Below, piece by piece: positions 1 to 12,518 of a DNA stretch of 64,000 bases. Location of the stretch: the NCBI GenBank assembly GCA_014706295.1, contig JACSVZ010000002.1, forward strand, positions 137,386,760 through 137,450,759, read 5' to 3'. The notes beneath the pieces are model-generated. The model worked only from the letters and a program-made list of their open reading frames with translations, had not been told where the DNA came from and searched no databases. Origin of the DNA: Lycocorax pyrrhopterus obiensis. Lineage: Eukaryota; Chordata; Aves; Passeriformes; Paradisaeidae. Every line of letters starts with the position of its first letter. Within the stretch, counting starts at the first letter, position 1. A program made the translations under genes and the position numbers.

Positions 1-780
1 AGTGGGGGAGTTTGTGACTGCTTGGCTGTGGTTCCAGTGCAGATTGTGCTTGGAACTAGCTAGTCAACTCCTTCATAGCCTCCCAGATGTTACATGGCCT
101 TCTCACCAGTTCCTGCAGCTCAGCCACTTGTTACAGAAGGCCCTTCACCTGGTTACACCTTCTGCAGGTAGGTCTGCTGCCAGGAGAAAGGTCTGTGCAC
201 TTTCTGCAGTCTGAGGGCTGCACTGCAGCCTCTCCCTGCAGCAGCTCCATCTGAGTGGAGATGTTGGCCCCTGCTGAGGTAGATAGCACAGACTCCCCAG
301 CTGGACCTGCAGACTTTGCTCCCAGAGGAGTGCCCACCATTCTGCCTTGAGGGTCAGGTAGGATGAGCACCACTGACCTGTGCAGATGATCAAAGAATTG
401 TGTCCAGCTACTGGATTATGTGGACTTCAAGTCTCTCCACTCAGACAGAGAAATGCCCAAACTTCAGAGCAGTGCCCTCTCACAGGAACTGCCATGCCAA
501 GTGTCTGAGTTCACAACCTATTTCCCTGTTCTTTTCATGACATTCCTGGCCCCTTGCACTCCCTGGTGCTTCCTTTGTGGGAGTGGGGGTGGTCACTGTT
601 ATTCCTGGCCCTGCACATGTCCTTGTCAGCCTGTCCCACGCAAGCTTCTGGCTCCTGGCAGGTCTCAGCACTCCTCTGGGTTTTCCCTGACTCTGGAAAC
701 CCTCTCTGTACACCATGATCCCCTGCTCCGCTGTGGAACGTGCCTGGACTAGAGCTGATTCCTTCAGCAAGTGACATTAT
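1..780 (-). mobile_element. Probable non-LTR retroelement ORF1 fragment (CR1-like)
   Basis: On the minus strand an open frame of about 80 codons runs from 373 to 131. It encodes two CxxC pairs spaced like a zinc finger (CRKC, ten residues, CRRC). After one in-frame stop near 130 the same frame continues with a hydrophobic-heptad-like stretch (VAELQELVRR) towards base 1. Cys-rich motifs followed by a coiled coil are known in ORF1 proteins of avian CR1 LINEs, which bind RNA. That assignment is my inference from memory of the family and not from a search. The spacing is not the CCHC knuckle of retroviral Gag. The block is GC-richer than the DNA that follows it. The 374-780 part may be the upstream (5') end of the same element but shows no clear frame. 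The element continues off the left edge. Confidence 0.4.
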
Positions 781-2369
781 CATGGTACTCTACAAATTAA
801 TGTATTCTTAAATATTTGGTCTATTTCCAAAGGTAGACAGACTTAACTGCAGTGATTTAATTCAATGATCTTTACCATGATCTAAATCAATGAGCAAGAA
901 ACCTTATTTGAATACTTACTTTTACATTTCTACTGCTTTAGTTATTTGCCAAAATTTGACTATTGATAGTTCACAACTGTTAAGACATACTGTCTTACAA
1001 TTTAGCACAATAAAACAATAGTAAGTACTATACTTTCCTAAACAGGTTATACTATATACACATTTAATCAGTTTTACAATTTTACATACAGTTGTATCAA
1101 TTATTCATTTCTATTGTGCTATGTTAAATAGTGATAAACATCATTTCTTCATTATCAAATGAGTCCTTTTTCATTCATAATCTATGTCAAATGGCTTCTA
1201 ATGGAAACTGCAATTCAATTTAAGTGCAGAAAATCAGCATCTTCAAATTGTTTTTATTAGATAAATGAAATAACACTAAGTTGCTAGATATATAAGAAAC
1301 GAATGTTTTCAACTTAAATTAAATTATCTATATAATGTATCTGTAATATCTGTAGTTCAGTATTAAGTGCCTCTTGTCCTTCAGTTTTCTAGAATAAACA
1401 GATCTCACCTTTCAGAAATATTTCTTTTTTATAAAGCAAATAAACTGCAATAAAGGAAATCTAAAACTGTGTCTGCAGAATAGGTAGGCTGTCAAAAGGA
1501 TTGTTTATAACTTCAGGAGCTCAGTTCTTACAAAACCACCTGACCTGGAGGCAAGTTATCCAAATAGGTGGTGAAAAATTATCCTCCTGGGTTTTCAAAG
1601 CTCAGTGGATAGGTCCTGAGCAGCCTGAGAGCTCAAAATGTTCCACCCAAAGAAAACTTCTCGGTAATTCTTGGATTCCATGGTTCTACTTTAGCAATTT
1701 GAGTTATAAAATGAAAGAGTAAATTGCAAGCGCTACGTTTTTATTTACCTTAAATTTTTCAATAGGTGACAATAATAATATAGATATTTCTTAAATTTAT
1801 TTTAACATACCTTAAGACAATTCATTCTGAGAATAAAAAAATGACAGTTGCATATCTATTTCTTCCATTTTTTTCCCTTTGAATTAAATATATTCACCTA
1901 CTGCTTTTTTTCCAATGGATCATTTCCAGTTAAAAATCATGAATGACAGAGGAAGAAAATAGATTGGTTTAAATTGCAAAAATGGACTTGGGAGGTCTGC
2001 CAGTCGTGAATTAACATTCCTGATCCAGAATGACTGAGAAGTATTAACTGGTTTGTCAGATATTTCCTTTGAACATAATTTTATATAATGAACAAATTCT
2101 GGGATATATAGATAATGAGCTACAGAAAGAAACATTTAGATTGTCTGATGAAATGATAATAAAATAATCATTGCTATCTGTCATGTACAGTGACTTTAAA
2201 ACAGGACCAGGTTGCTCTGTGTATCTTTAGATTGCCTGTGCAAGGCATAAATTATACTCAAAGACAACTGCAACACTGCAGCAGTTAGAAGAACGTATAG
2301 GAACTGATACAGTCCAGCATTTATGGATTCTCCATTGTACACCGTCTTTAAATGAAGATGAGATAGATT
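781..2369. other. AT-rich non-coding stretch, nothing recognised
   Basis: This is a low-complexity-leaning, AT-rich sequence with stops in all frames. The longest frame is 73 codons (1501-1722) and has no recognisable motif. No repeat family was recognised. Confidence 0.6.
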
Positions 2370-2375
2370 GCCAAA
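2370..2375. repeat. Left target-site duplication (gccaaa)
   Basis: The hexamer gccaaa directly precedes the LTR start TGTTGCGG and is repeated exactly after the LTR end at 2967-2972. Six-base duplications are typical of class II (ERVK/alpha-beta-retrovirus-like) integrases. Confidence 0.85.
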
Positions 2376-2708
2376 TGTTGCGGTGAGCCATGGCCAGAGC
2401 CATGGTCAGCTGGACCAAGCAGACCAAAAGGTCCAGTGGTTTGATGCCTCCACAGCACAAGGACAGTGAGCACACAAAAGGCTGTGTGAAGCACACTGAC
2501 CATTGGCTGCTGTCCCCCCTCCCCTTATGGTTCATATTCGGTTATTTCTCCAGACAGTTTTATATTACTCGGTTGGTAATTGGCCCATGTTACTCCTCTC
2601 TCCCCACTCCTTCTCCCATTTGCCCTAATCCCCTCTCCCCCCTTGTAAGACCCCCCCAACTGGTATTTTATTGGTTACTGTATGTTCTCCACGCCTATTA
2701 CGTAGGGG

Positions 2709-2715
2709 TATAAAA
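2709..2715 (+). promoter_or_regulatory. LTR TATA box
   Basis: TATAAAA sits within a symmetrical gggg...cccc context and would place transcription start near 2740, inside the LTR. The sequence is canonical. Activity is not shown. Confidence 0.7.
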
Positions 2716-2763
2716 CCCCGCGTCCGTCTAATTTTATTGGCTCTCCTCGTGGCTTTTCTCTCG

Positions 2764-2769
2764 AATAAA
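2764..2769 (+). terminator. LTR polyadenylation signal
   Basis: A canonical AATAAA lies about 50 bp downstream of the TATA box in the solo LTR, which is the expected place at the end of R. Confidence 0.7.
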
Positions 2770-2966
2770 CGTTTCCCTGTCCCACGAGGAAGTCCCTTCG
2801 CTTTTTCCTCCCTCCTTCGCGCTCCTAGCCATCGGTAGGCAAGGCGAACCCGAGCCGGTGCTTCGCCTGCCCTCCTGCACCAGGATCGGCTTCCATCCCC
2901 TGCCTGGGGCAGGTACAACATTGCCCGGTGCTAAGACATCATGCTGGCCAGCACAGCACGGCGGCA

Positions 2967-2972
2967 GCCAAA
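2967..2972. repeat. Right target-site duplication (gccaaa)
   Basis: This is an exact copy of 2370-2375 directly after the terminal CA of the LTR. Confidence 0.85.
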
Positions 2973-3062
2973 GATATGCAAGAGACCAACCAGGAGATAG
3001 AGGCTTTATGCAGTTAGGACTTAATGAAATTCTATGACCTCTGCTATGCAAGAGGTCACCGG
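2973..3062 (+). mobile_element. Possible old CR1-type 3' tail remnant
   Basis: The stretch around 3030-3065 (ctctgctatgcaagaggtca followed by ggactag) resembles the 3' ends of older amniote CR1 elements, which contain an aggaggtcagactagat-like block. The match is short and by eye only. If it is real, the LTR integrated beside or into an older CR1. Confidence 0.25.
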
Positions 3063-6000
3063 ACTAGTACATCTCTGTGTTTTAGTCCGTGCTTTGCTGC
3101 TATCAGTTAAAAGCATTTTGAGCCTTGTCAACCAGAAAGACGCTCGAGACCAATGGTAAGGGAGAAGGTTTAATGTCTCACTCACAGTTCAGAGCACATC
3201 ACCAGTTGCAAAGACAAAAGGTTGCAGTGAATGCCTGCTTCTGTTGAGGTCAATAAAATTTTGCCTTTGTCTTTAGAGAACCAGGACTTAAATGGATGAA
3301 TTTCTGGAAGGTAGTGAAGTTATATGACTTCATAGGAAACATGCACTTGCTAATTAGTTTCTGCGTTCATATGCAACACAACGGTATGCTGAATTTCTTC
3401 TCTTAAATCTTTACGTTATATATGATCAAAACCACTCCACATCTACTAATTTCAATATATAAACACTTTTTTAATACAGACACTACTTTCTGGTGAAAAA
3501 CAAAAACAAAAAAGTTCACTACAAAACCTCATCTTTACTAAGATGGCAGTAGAGTACTTAAATAGAGGTCCAGCCTTCTGTTTAGAGGTACTGCCAGTGC
3601 AGTGATATACGCTCACATAAGCATGAAAATTCAGAAAATGTCACATCACTTGTACTTTTTTACAAAAAAAAATTTTTACATTTACATTAATAAAATGTGA
3701 ATGTAATAGCATCTGAATGTATTGTAGGCTGCATTCAATTGAGGGTTCTCCTTAACCTATTAATCTCTGAACCTGCTATGTTTGCAGACCATCAACATTT
3801 CCCCAATAAACATAATTTCTCTCTGATAGCTCTGTATGCTTGGAATCTAAGAAGAATTCAATTAAACAAAAATGGAGAAAAACTTCAAGAAATAAGAAAA
3901 TGTTATTAGTGTTTTTAAAATATTTTCTGCTTTTTGCACCAAATGTCTCTTCTTCACAGAGCTCCTCACTATTTCTAGAGACAACAGCCACATTTCCCAG
4001 TATAGAACATCCTCTGAATAAATGCCATCAAGCTTTAATATTTGCTTTTCATTCAGGCCATAAAGGGCAAACAAAGAGCTTGTGAGACTGCCCAAGCAAG
4101 CAGAAAGAGTCTGGCTCCTAATAGTGCAAATCTTTTGCAAACAGCTCACTGCAATCCTATTTCATAAAGTCCACAGCAGACTGCACTGCATTTGTAAGTT
4201 TCAAGCCTTCAGTGGTGACCTAGCCAGTGTTAAATTTGCTTCATTCACTGTCAGTCCGATGCTTCAAAATTCCTCTTAGTTCTCTGTAGGCAGCTCAAAG
4301 TCTGCCACAATATGGAGTCAAGAAGTAACAGCTCTTTTCCATGCATCTTCAGTGTAGGGATGGCTTCCTGAAGGGTAAAAATCAAGAGATGGATCTATGT
4401 GTAGAACAAAAAAAATAACTCAGGGTAGATTGTTATTTGACATAGTTTGAAGTTAGATGCCTTAATCAGAAGTAAACAAAAATAAGTCCCAATTTTACAG
4501 TGACATTTATCTATTAGATTGAACTGTTTGCAAAGGAAATTTATGTGCCAAGGTTATAAAGATTATAAAAGACACTATTTAATTATCCCTCAGTTGAACA
4601 AAGAAGTCCAGAAAGAGCATGATATGGGACTAATGGACCAGCAAAAATGCAAAGTACCATTCAGCACTAAAGTAATTGGGCAGAACACAGAAAGAGACCA
4701 GGATAAATGACTCCTTCATTAATTTTAAAATTAAAGGGCAAGATAAGGTGGTCACTATCATAGAGAGTTATTAAGGTAAAACTGGCTAATCAGCACAATT
4801 TAAATGTAAAGAAGTCATCCAATGCCTACCAATTTCAGAAGAGCGTGAAATAAAGCAATTTGATGTAGCTTTATCAATCAAACCATACAGATAAGTGGTT
4901 TAGTCTAAGGGTTTTCTAATTTATTGTAGCCTTTGTTTAATACAGTGACCACTGGAAATTGAAGATGGACATCCCTCAAAACATTTAGGGTTTGGGACAG
5001 GCCTATCTAAGTCTTTGCAAATTTCAATGCTCTTCAGGAAATTCCATGTTCCTTGCTTCAAAAGTGCTCCTGTAAAAACTGCCATCATCTTTTCAACACA
5101 AATTCAGTCCTTCTACTGGGCTTACTGGCAAACATTTTAGTCTGTTCTTTGTAACAGAGGTTTTTATCTTGCTTCTGAGCTGCCTTTCCCTGTTTCTGTT
5201 GCACTGACTCCCCTGATGCCACAAGTCAGAAAATGTGCCTTTTCAGTCTTCCTCTGTAAACTCACATTTTAAATATAAGACATTTTATTTTTGTTCCCTA
5301 CGGCTTCCTCTGTGAAGTCTATGAGAACATTCTTTAATACAAAATAAAAATAAAAAAAAACCATGCAAAAGTTCAAATAGGCTTGAACCTTCTTCAGAAA
5401 TACAGTCTTACTACAGGATATTTGAGTAAGTAGCTTAAATGGTATCAAATCCTAGAATGCCTTCTCCATCTCTTTCAGTCCATCAGCAATATTCATTTGC
5501 TTACTCTAGAAGTAGTTAATATGCCTTAAATCCAATTCAGCATGCCTGACTAGCAGACTGTAACTCTTCATTTATTTATATTATATCTTGGTATTGCCAT
5601 GGAAATGTAATGTCTCCTGAGAGTAAAAGCCTTAGGCCTTGTGTATTATATGTTTAATCTGTTATCAACACATCGTTTTGTTTCCCCTTATAGCTATAAG
5701 TGAATTCTGGGACAATATTATGTTAATACTGTCTACTGACAGACAAGACAGTATATAATGAAAACGGGGTTTTCCAGTTTATACAATGATACACTTTAAC
5801 AATAATGTTTAAATGAAAAAAAAAAATTTAAGAGTCTAAACCTGAAAACATTATTTTTCTAGGCTACTTGTCAAATGAAATTTTATGAGGAAGGTTGGAT
5901 AGGTGTTGGCATAAAAGAACACAGATGGAATAAAAATTGTGATAGCATTTCTATCTTCTCACGCCATCAAATTTTGACAAAAGTTTTTTCTACAGATAGA

Positions 6001-7328
6001 ACGGTGAAAAAAAAAACCCCAAATTAAAAAATCTAGTTCACATTCTATTGCTCATGTATCAGTCTTTCTTTTTAAACTGGGTTTCAACTGTGACATATAT
6101 ATGAATTTATTTAGAAACAATGATTCAAACTTTGAGTAATAGCAGGTCTGAGTACTGTTTTGATTTACAGTTTTAATGAGATCAAGGCAAGATGTTTCCA
6201 ATTTTAGAAATCCCATTCAAAAAGGATTCCCTCAAAAGCCCATTTAAGTGCCTGCAAACTCCATGAGTCTTATCTTAGACTATGTTGCCAAACAAAAATA
6301 AAGTGTGCATTGTGACCTTGAAGTTTCAGAAACATTTTTATGTTTTAAACTCTTTCTGTAAGTAGAGAAAATAAGTGTTGGGGAGGCAAAAAGTAACATT
6401 CTGAAATACACTTGATTGTTTTCTTTATTCTAAAGTAATACATGTATAAAAGCCCTGAAAAATTCAGTGGTTTACTCTGACTGTAACAAATGTTCCTTTC
6501 AGATAGCTCCACCTTGTTTTGGTCTAAGACATAGAGAACACCTCTTCCTTTGGAAAATTCTCATGGAAACTACTCTGGTATGCTCATTGGTGTTATTTAT
6601 TGAGTTATAATTAGGAAAGGCACTGAACTGAAAAATCAAATCTGAACTACCTGTTATTCTTAAAAATCTTGGATTTGGACCAAACTCTGGATTAGAACTC
6701 TGCAGTTATCTTTAAAAAATACAAAGTTGAGCAGAATAAGCATTTCAATCTTCTATAGTTCTAAAATACTACCATTTTTAACCCTTTGCTCTAAGTTACT
6801 TTTGATTAGTATAGTTGATTTTTTACATTATGGCTAACCAAGAAAAATGTAATAGATATTCACACAGACATTTAAAAATGGTGGAACCTTGTGACTTTGG
6901 TCACCTGTTTTACTTGCACTCATTTTAATGCAGACTTGTGTAAAGGTATGTGGTCTGATGTTAAAAGGGAAAACAAACCTACAGCTTCACCAACTTCTGC
7001 CATTCTGTCTTCTCAGATTGCAATGAATGGTTAATATTTTCTGTGCATGTAAGATGTGCTTTAAAATTAAGCCTTGTTTCTAATTACATTACTGTCCATA
7101 TTTTGTGTGGGCGTCTGCCAGAAAACAGAAATTAAATAACTATGCAATGCTTTCTTTGATGAGTATTTTTATGGTTTTTTAACATTTTAAATACTACAGA
7201 ATTATAATGATTCTTTGGTCCTGCTCATTTCTTTAGTTTTAAAAGAACGTGGAGAATGGTCCTCTTCTCTATAAGTAGTACGCAGTTTTTAAAAGGGCTG
7301 TAAAATAAGTCACATATTTAAATAATAT
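3063..7328. other. Non-coding, AT-rich; nothing recognised
   Basis: No open frame exceeds 95 codons and none has a recognisable domain. There are several homopolymer A runs (for example near 5340-5360, 5815-5828 and 6007-6017). I recognised no repeat family, RNA gene or clear promoter. Confidence 0.6.
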
Positions 7329-7333
7329 ATAAG
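7329..7333. repeat. Left target-site duplication (ataag)
   Basis: The pentamer ataag directly precedes the element end TGCCCCAG and is repeated exactly at 7962-7966. Confidence 0.8.
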
Positions 7334-7961
7334 TGCCCCAGTTTGAGACAAATTCGGAGGAACGTCCGAAATGAACGCCCCCTGATAGAAGGCAGACTAC
7401 AGCCACCCCTCCCCCACCAGGTTCGGGAAGAAATTCCTTGGAGGAAAGTGAAAAAAAACCTATTTATTTAACAAGTAAAGTGCACGCAGGCACGGGAAAG
7501 AAAAAGAATAATGCTAGATAATAAAACCTCTTGCTGCGGAGAGAACCTGGTAAAATTCAAAGTCCTTGTGGGTGTGGCTTTCTCCTCTCCAGAGCTGGGG
7601 TTCGGCATGGGCCCCTTCGGGCCGGTGTGTAGGATCTCCCGATGATGTTCTGGTGTTGATGAACAGTGCAGAAGAGAAGAAGAAGAAGCCAAAGTCCCAG
7701 GGCTCCGTACTTTAGCTAACAAACAAGAAACTAGCTAAAAAAGCAAAAGGAATGTAACTCTCTTCCCTGCTGCAGAAGCGGAGCAGCCGGGCAGGAGAAG
7801 CCATCGAGCTTATCTGTGTTTTGAACACAGCGCCGAAAGAATTCCACCAGCTGTCCCCCCTCTCCCTTAGCCAGCCTTAAAGGCACAGAGAGGCACAGGA
7901 TTCATGTCTGGGCATAGAGCAGGCAATAGGGAATACAATATCATACAGTCACCCCAGGACA
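7334..7961 (-). mobile_element. Solo LTR of an endogenous retrovirus, minus orientation
   Basis: This is a 628-bp element. Read on the minus strand it starts TGTCCTGGGG (7961 downwards) and ends CTGGGGCA (7334). It is flanked by the exact 5-bp duplication ataag. A minus-strand AATAAA (TTTATT at 7463-7468) lies about 130 bp from the 3' end, as expected for an R/U5 junction. GC content is clearly above the flanks. No internal retroviral sequence adjoins it, so it is a solo LTR. The 5-bp duplication fits ERV1 or ERVL-type integration. The 84-codon minus-strand frame at 7468-7722 is inside U3/R and is not a gene. Confidence 0.85.
7463..7468 (-). terminator. LTR polyadenylation signal (minus strand)
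   Basis: TTTATT on the plus strand is AATAAA on the LTR sense strand. It lies within an AATAAATA context followed by a T-rich stretch. Confidence 0.6.
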
Positions 7962-7966
7962 ATAAG
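7962..7966. repeat. Right target-site duplication (ataag)
   Basis: This is an exact copy of 7329-7333. Confidence 0.8.
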
Positions 7967-10900
7967 GTGAAGAATTGCATCTATGAAATTATACAGGGCA
8001 GGATCTATATCAGGCATGCAGACACATTTTAATGAGCTCCCTGCAAAATACGTCTGGGAACATTGTGTAAAGACAGCAATGTCAAATAAGTCTGACAGTA
8101 ATGAAATAGGACAATGCATTATTAACAGAATAACGGCACCATAGAAATATACCTATCTAAAGTATACACCCAGGATGACTTTTCTCCTTGGTTCTGCACT
8201 GCACTGCCTGGATTCACCAGCTTCTCTTCCCAGAAGCTCAGGAACAGCTTGTGGTAGATTTCACCACAAAAAGAAGACACATCTGTTTGTGATTCACTAA
8301 TACCTTTGTTCAATATTCATATCGCCAGAAAGCTTTTACTCCTTTCTGGATGGGACAGCACTTACACCTTCCAGCGTAAATAGCGTGGTTTCTACTGCCA
8401 ACTCAAGATGATCTCCCTGGAAGTGAAACTTCCAGGAGCTGTGTATGGTTATGAGTAACTTACTTGCAAAGGCATCTTGAAAAGCAGTATTCCCCTAAAT
8501 ATCACGACAGCAGACGCTAAGATAGGAAGTATTTTCGAAACAGCCTTCCTGCATGCTGTGTAAGTAGCTGATAAACCAGGGTTTGAGCGAAGCTTCCTGA
8601 GAAATGGAACATCCCCATTAAAACCTTTGATTTGTTCCAAATCTATGCATTCATTCTGCAGCTCAGGCAGAGAGGCCAGCCCTGTCTATCCCACTGTATG
8701 TGACAACAATATTCATTGAATTAGCTGGCACGTGAGGTGACACCGGGTTTCAGAGATCACCTAATTTAGCAGTCTGACTGGAGTCCCTTTAAAAAGGCAG
8801 GAGAAGTTTTCATCAGCATTTCTGACACCCTGGTTTAAGTAGCTACCTGATCACATTGGAGGCTCCTGTGAATCTGATTCCTGTAATCTTTACATCCCCA
8901 AGTCTTTAAACAGTCAGTGACCCTAGATGGTGCAATTCCTAAATGATAGATATAAGTCTCTCTTTTTTCAGCATCAGTCCTCAAACCTGAACAAAGACTG
9001 ATGACTAATTGCAATGTTGAACCATGTGCACTATATCAACACCTTTCAGTAAAGTCGTATTACTTCAGGGATGTTTGCTACACCTGTAAACAAATTCCAC
9101 AGTAGCATTTGGTTACACCACTAATTACCTACAAAACCTATCACTGTCAAACAGCAATGTGTGTACCAAATAGATACTGAAAAAAACAATTATTTTTTAT
9201 AATTATTTTGGTGCTGACCTTTTCTATCCCTACCAATAATGTGTATTAATAAACTATGGTGTAGTTGGCATAAAACACAACAGTCTATTTAACAGCCTTT
9301 TCAACCAAAGACAGTTTTAAGGTCTGCTATCTCCTGGATACTTGTGATTTAAGAATTTAATGAAAAATATAGCAAAATGTGCCAGCTTAGCAGAGAGCCT
9401 GGGTGACAGGTTTAATTTATGACATGTAAGTGATAAATGGCAGTTTGAAAGAATTATGAAACATTTGATATAATCTTTGATATAACACTTTCACCCTTGG
9501 CAAAGGCTCAGATACTTGTAGCGGACAATAAAGCAACGGTCTTATCTAAATTGGTTGATGATTAGGTAATATTTACAAATACAGCTTTCTGTTGTAACTT
9601 GTTTAGTATAAAAGCAGTGATATTCTAAGTAATGCATTTATCAAGCATCCTAAGCTGCACTATGCTGTCCATCATAATGAATACAAACAGAGCTACTCAA
9701 AGGTATTTTGAGTATGGTATTACTCTCCTAATGTGTGTCTTCTATTTTGTTATACTAATTCACCTTGAAAAGCTGTTTTTACAGGCACAGGGAGCTATAT
9801 GTACTACCGGTATTTCTCACAAGAACTAATATTTATGAGTGATCACTGGGAGATTTGATATGAAATAAAAATCAGGGAAATTATTCCCAGAGAAAATACG
9901 TTTTCGTATTTCTCAATGATGTTATTTTAATAGCTGTGCTCATCTTTTTATCAATTTACGTTATCCCTTGTTGAAGTATTGTTAAAAAATGGGGGGTTGC
10001 TACACTTTTGAATAAAATTTCAGTTTATAACCACTTAAAAAAAATTAGTATTAATGAATTGGATTTGAAAGAGATTTCTATAAGATCACACAAATCCAAT
10101 TTTACAATAGAGTGATCCATAACTCCTTTTTTTGCCAGCACTGGTCACTCTGATGCATCACCATCTTAATTTTCTATGGAGTTTGTAGCTTTTACTCACC
10201 TTCCTTCAGAGGACTTCAGTTTTGGCATTCCATCAGGCTAAATATTTCCTGATTATTGCCTCACTGCTATTAGATTTTTTTTTTTTAACTGAATGTATAG
10301 TCTGTCTATACTATTTGTCACTCCCACCAACAGTAAACCTGTATCACTAAAAAAACTGCAAACCCATATAGCGGATGTCATTCCATAAAAGTGGGGCATG
10401 ATAGGGGATTTCAAAGATGGTTTTTGTGCAGCAAGAACCTGGTTAAGATACAGTAAAATCTCAGAATAAATGGACACATATTTTAGATTTGCATGGAAAT
10501 ACTACCTAGGCCAAGCCATAGGCAACAACCACGTTGAGGCTGGTAGTCCTTCAGGCTCTTCTCTCCTCAAACCTGAACTACTTGAGAGTCCCAGCTGCAA
10601 CAACAGAAAAATTTTGAAACAGACACTGAGGGCAAGGGTATTCATACCATATAATAACCAAGTGTGAAACTCTGGCCATGTGAATTGCCTCCTAGTTTCT
10701 TCTCCCTTCAACTGTAAAAGAAATTTTGGAGGAAATTAAAAGGCAAATTTGTAGACCAAACTTTAGATATGCAGAATTATACCAAAATGAGGTGCTTAAA
10801 CAAACATCAAGTGGAGGATATAAGTGCTTTCTTACGTATTTTGTAAAGTCATAGCTAAAATCTACAAATAATGTAAAAAATTTTACTGATTCTTTGGGTT

Positions 10901-12056
10901 CCTAAGTCTGTAGGAGAAATATGATTAATTTCACTAACTCTACCCCATTTTCACAAGCATTTATCTTTTCATTACTGTGATTTCCATGTTGAAGTAAAGG
11001 TCAGCACAAAAATACAACTTGCTTAATCTCTATTTTGTTCTTAGATTGCTTATTTCCTACAGTTTTTTAAAATTAATTGTAGCGGTCAGTCTGGGCAGGT
11101 AGAGCAAATCACGTGCCTGTTCATGTCTGAGGAAAAACCTGGGATGCATTTACCAAAACCAGGCCAAAGTTACCTATTTGTCTGAATTTTACCATTCATT
11201 TGAAAGCATTCTGTGAATTTTTACAAACCATTATTTTCATTTTGTTATTGCTGCTGCTGTGGGAACAAATGAAGTTGGAAAAGTAGTTCACAAGGGAGGG
11301 ATAAAAGTGCTGACAGATTTTTTTCGAAACGGGGAAAGTAGCAAATGGAAAGAGAACAAGAGAAAACATGAAAAAAAAAAGGTGGTGTGGACTTTGGGCC
11401 AAAACTTGCTGACAGCCAGGGGAAGGTCTGGAGGTGAGGGCAGGAACAAAAGAAACAGAGAAGCCTTCTGAGGCTTGTAAATAAAGACATTTGGCTGCAG
11501 GTAGAAAAGTTAACTAACAACACCAGGCTCCCTCCTGAAAGGATGTAGACCTAAAGAAGTGAGAGGTGTCACAGGCACATACAAACAGTTATCCTGGATT
11601 GAAGCAGGGGTCTTGTTAATGAAGTAACTTCTCCACAGCAGGACCCAGCTGTTTCAGGGAAGGTCTCAAAGACTGCAGGTTTTGGAATACCAGTCCCCAG
11701 AGAAATCTACCAAAATCCTGTTAGCAAGAAATTGGCTAGTACTTTTATTTTGGGTTGTTTTTCTCGCCTTTAGCAAGACCGAGAATTCTGGCAATTCATA
11801 AGAATAGACAACTCTTTTCTAATTCCTTGAAGTTCTCTGAGTGTGAGCCTGGCTGGAGGTCAACTGATGTTTTAAGATTTTATCCTTGTTCACAGTACTG
11901 TCACAACTACATTTAAAAGAGTAAAAAGGTGTGTTGTGTGCATATCCTTTTACTCTATCTAGATTGGATGATGTAAATCCAGGGATTGTTTGTTGTTGGG
12001 AGGTCTGTATAGGGTTATTCCACACCTTTTGTGCAATTATGAGCAAATTATGACCC
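7967..12056. other. Non-coding; nothing recognised
   Basis: All frames are short (at most 92 codons) and without motifs. There is a T13-14 run near 10267-10280. The 92-codon minus frame at 11245-11523 is rich in F, S, C and L from a T-rich antisense strand and looks non-coding. No repeat family was recognised. Confidence 0.55.
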
Positions 12057-12061
12057 TACTG

Positions 12062-12518
12062 TTTGCATGTGTCCTAATTCCAGCCAGGACAGAGTTAATT
12101 TTTGCAGTAGCTTGGAGGGGGCATGGCCAGGACCCAGAGATTATTGTGTACCACCTCATGTCATTGCCGGGGGTAGGGGGAAGGGAGTCTTACGAGGAGA
12201 AGGGATCCTTCCTGGGTTCGTGCTGCAGGGTGGAGGGAGAAGTCAGGAATCGTTTCTGTGAGATCATTCACCTCTTTCTCATACTCTCCGTCATTACTAT
12301 TGTTGCTGTTACTCTTAGTTTTCCTTTGTTCATTGCTGTTCACGATAAATTGTTTTTATCTCAACCCATGATCTTTACATTTTGTGCCTCCAACTCTCCT
12401 CTCTGTCCTGCCACGGGAGGGGGAAGTGGAGGGGGGGGCAGTGAGCAAGTGGCAGTGGTTTGGAGAGTCTTAGTGGGAGCACTAAATTGGAGAGTATCAC
12501 CTGTAAACAACAACAGCA
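12062..12518 (+). mobile_element. Solo/partial ERVL-like LTR
   Basis: The sequence carries the hallmark blocks of a common avian LTR family. Near the 5' end is a block around ccaggacagagttaattttt (12085-12105). Near the 3' end are a tttttatctcaaccca block (12352-12367) and a GC-rich tctcc...gggaggggg block before the terminus. A possible 5-bp target duplication, tactg, flanks it (12057-12061 and 12519-12523). The right end is CA, but the left end is TT rather than TG, so the left boundary is less certain. Part of the middle appears deleted compared with the related element at 60380-60883. A 204-codon frame crosses the whole LTR (11990-12604) and is accidental. Confidence 0.7.

Larger units (their letters stand above)
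2376..2966 (+). mobile_element. Solo LTR, class II (ERVK-like) endogenous retrovirus
   Basis: This is a 591-bp element that begins TGTTGCGGTG and ends CACGGCGGCA. Its ends are imperfect inverted repeats (TG...CA), and it is flanked by the perfect 6-bp duplication gccaaa. Internally it has a good TATA box (2709-2715) and, about 50 bp downstream, an AATAAA signal (2764-2769). This is the U3-R-U5 order of a retroviral LTR with a short R region. It is markedly more GC-rich than the surrounding DNA. No internal gag/pol lies on either side, so it is a solo LTR left by recombination between two LTRs. The intact duplication and core signals suggest a fairly recent insertion. The exact family cannot be named without a repeat library. 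Confidence 0.88.

Noticed and set aside
131..373. Retroviral Gag zinc knuckle
   Set aside because: The spacing is CxxC-x10-CxxC and lacks the CCHC pattern. A LINE ORF1 fits better.
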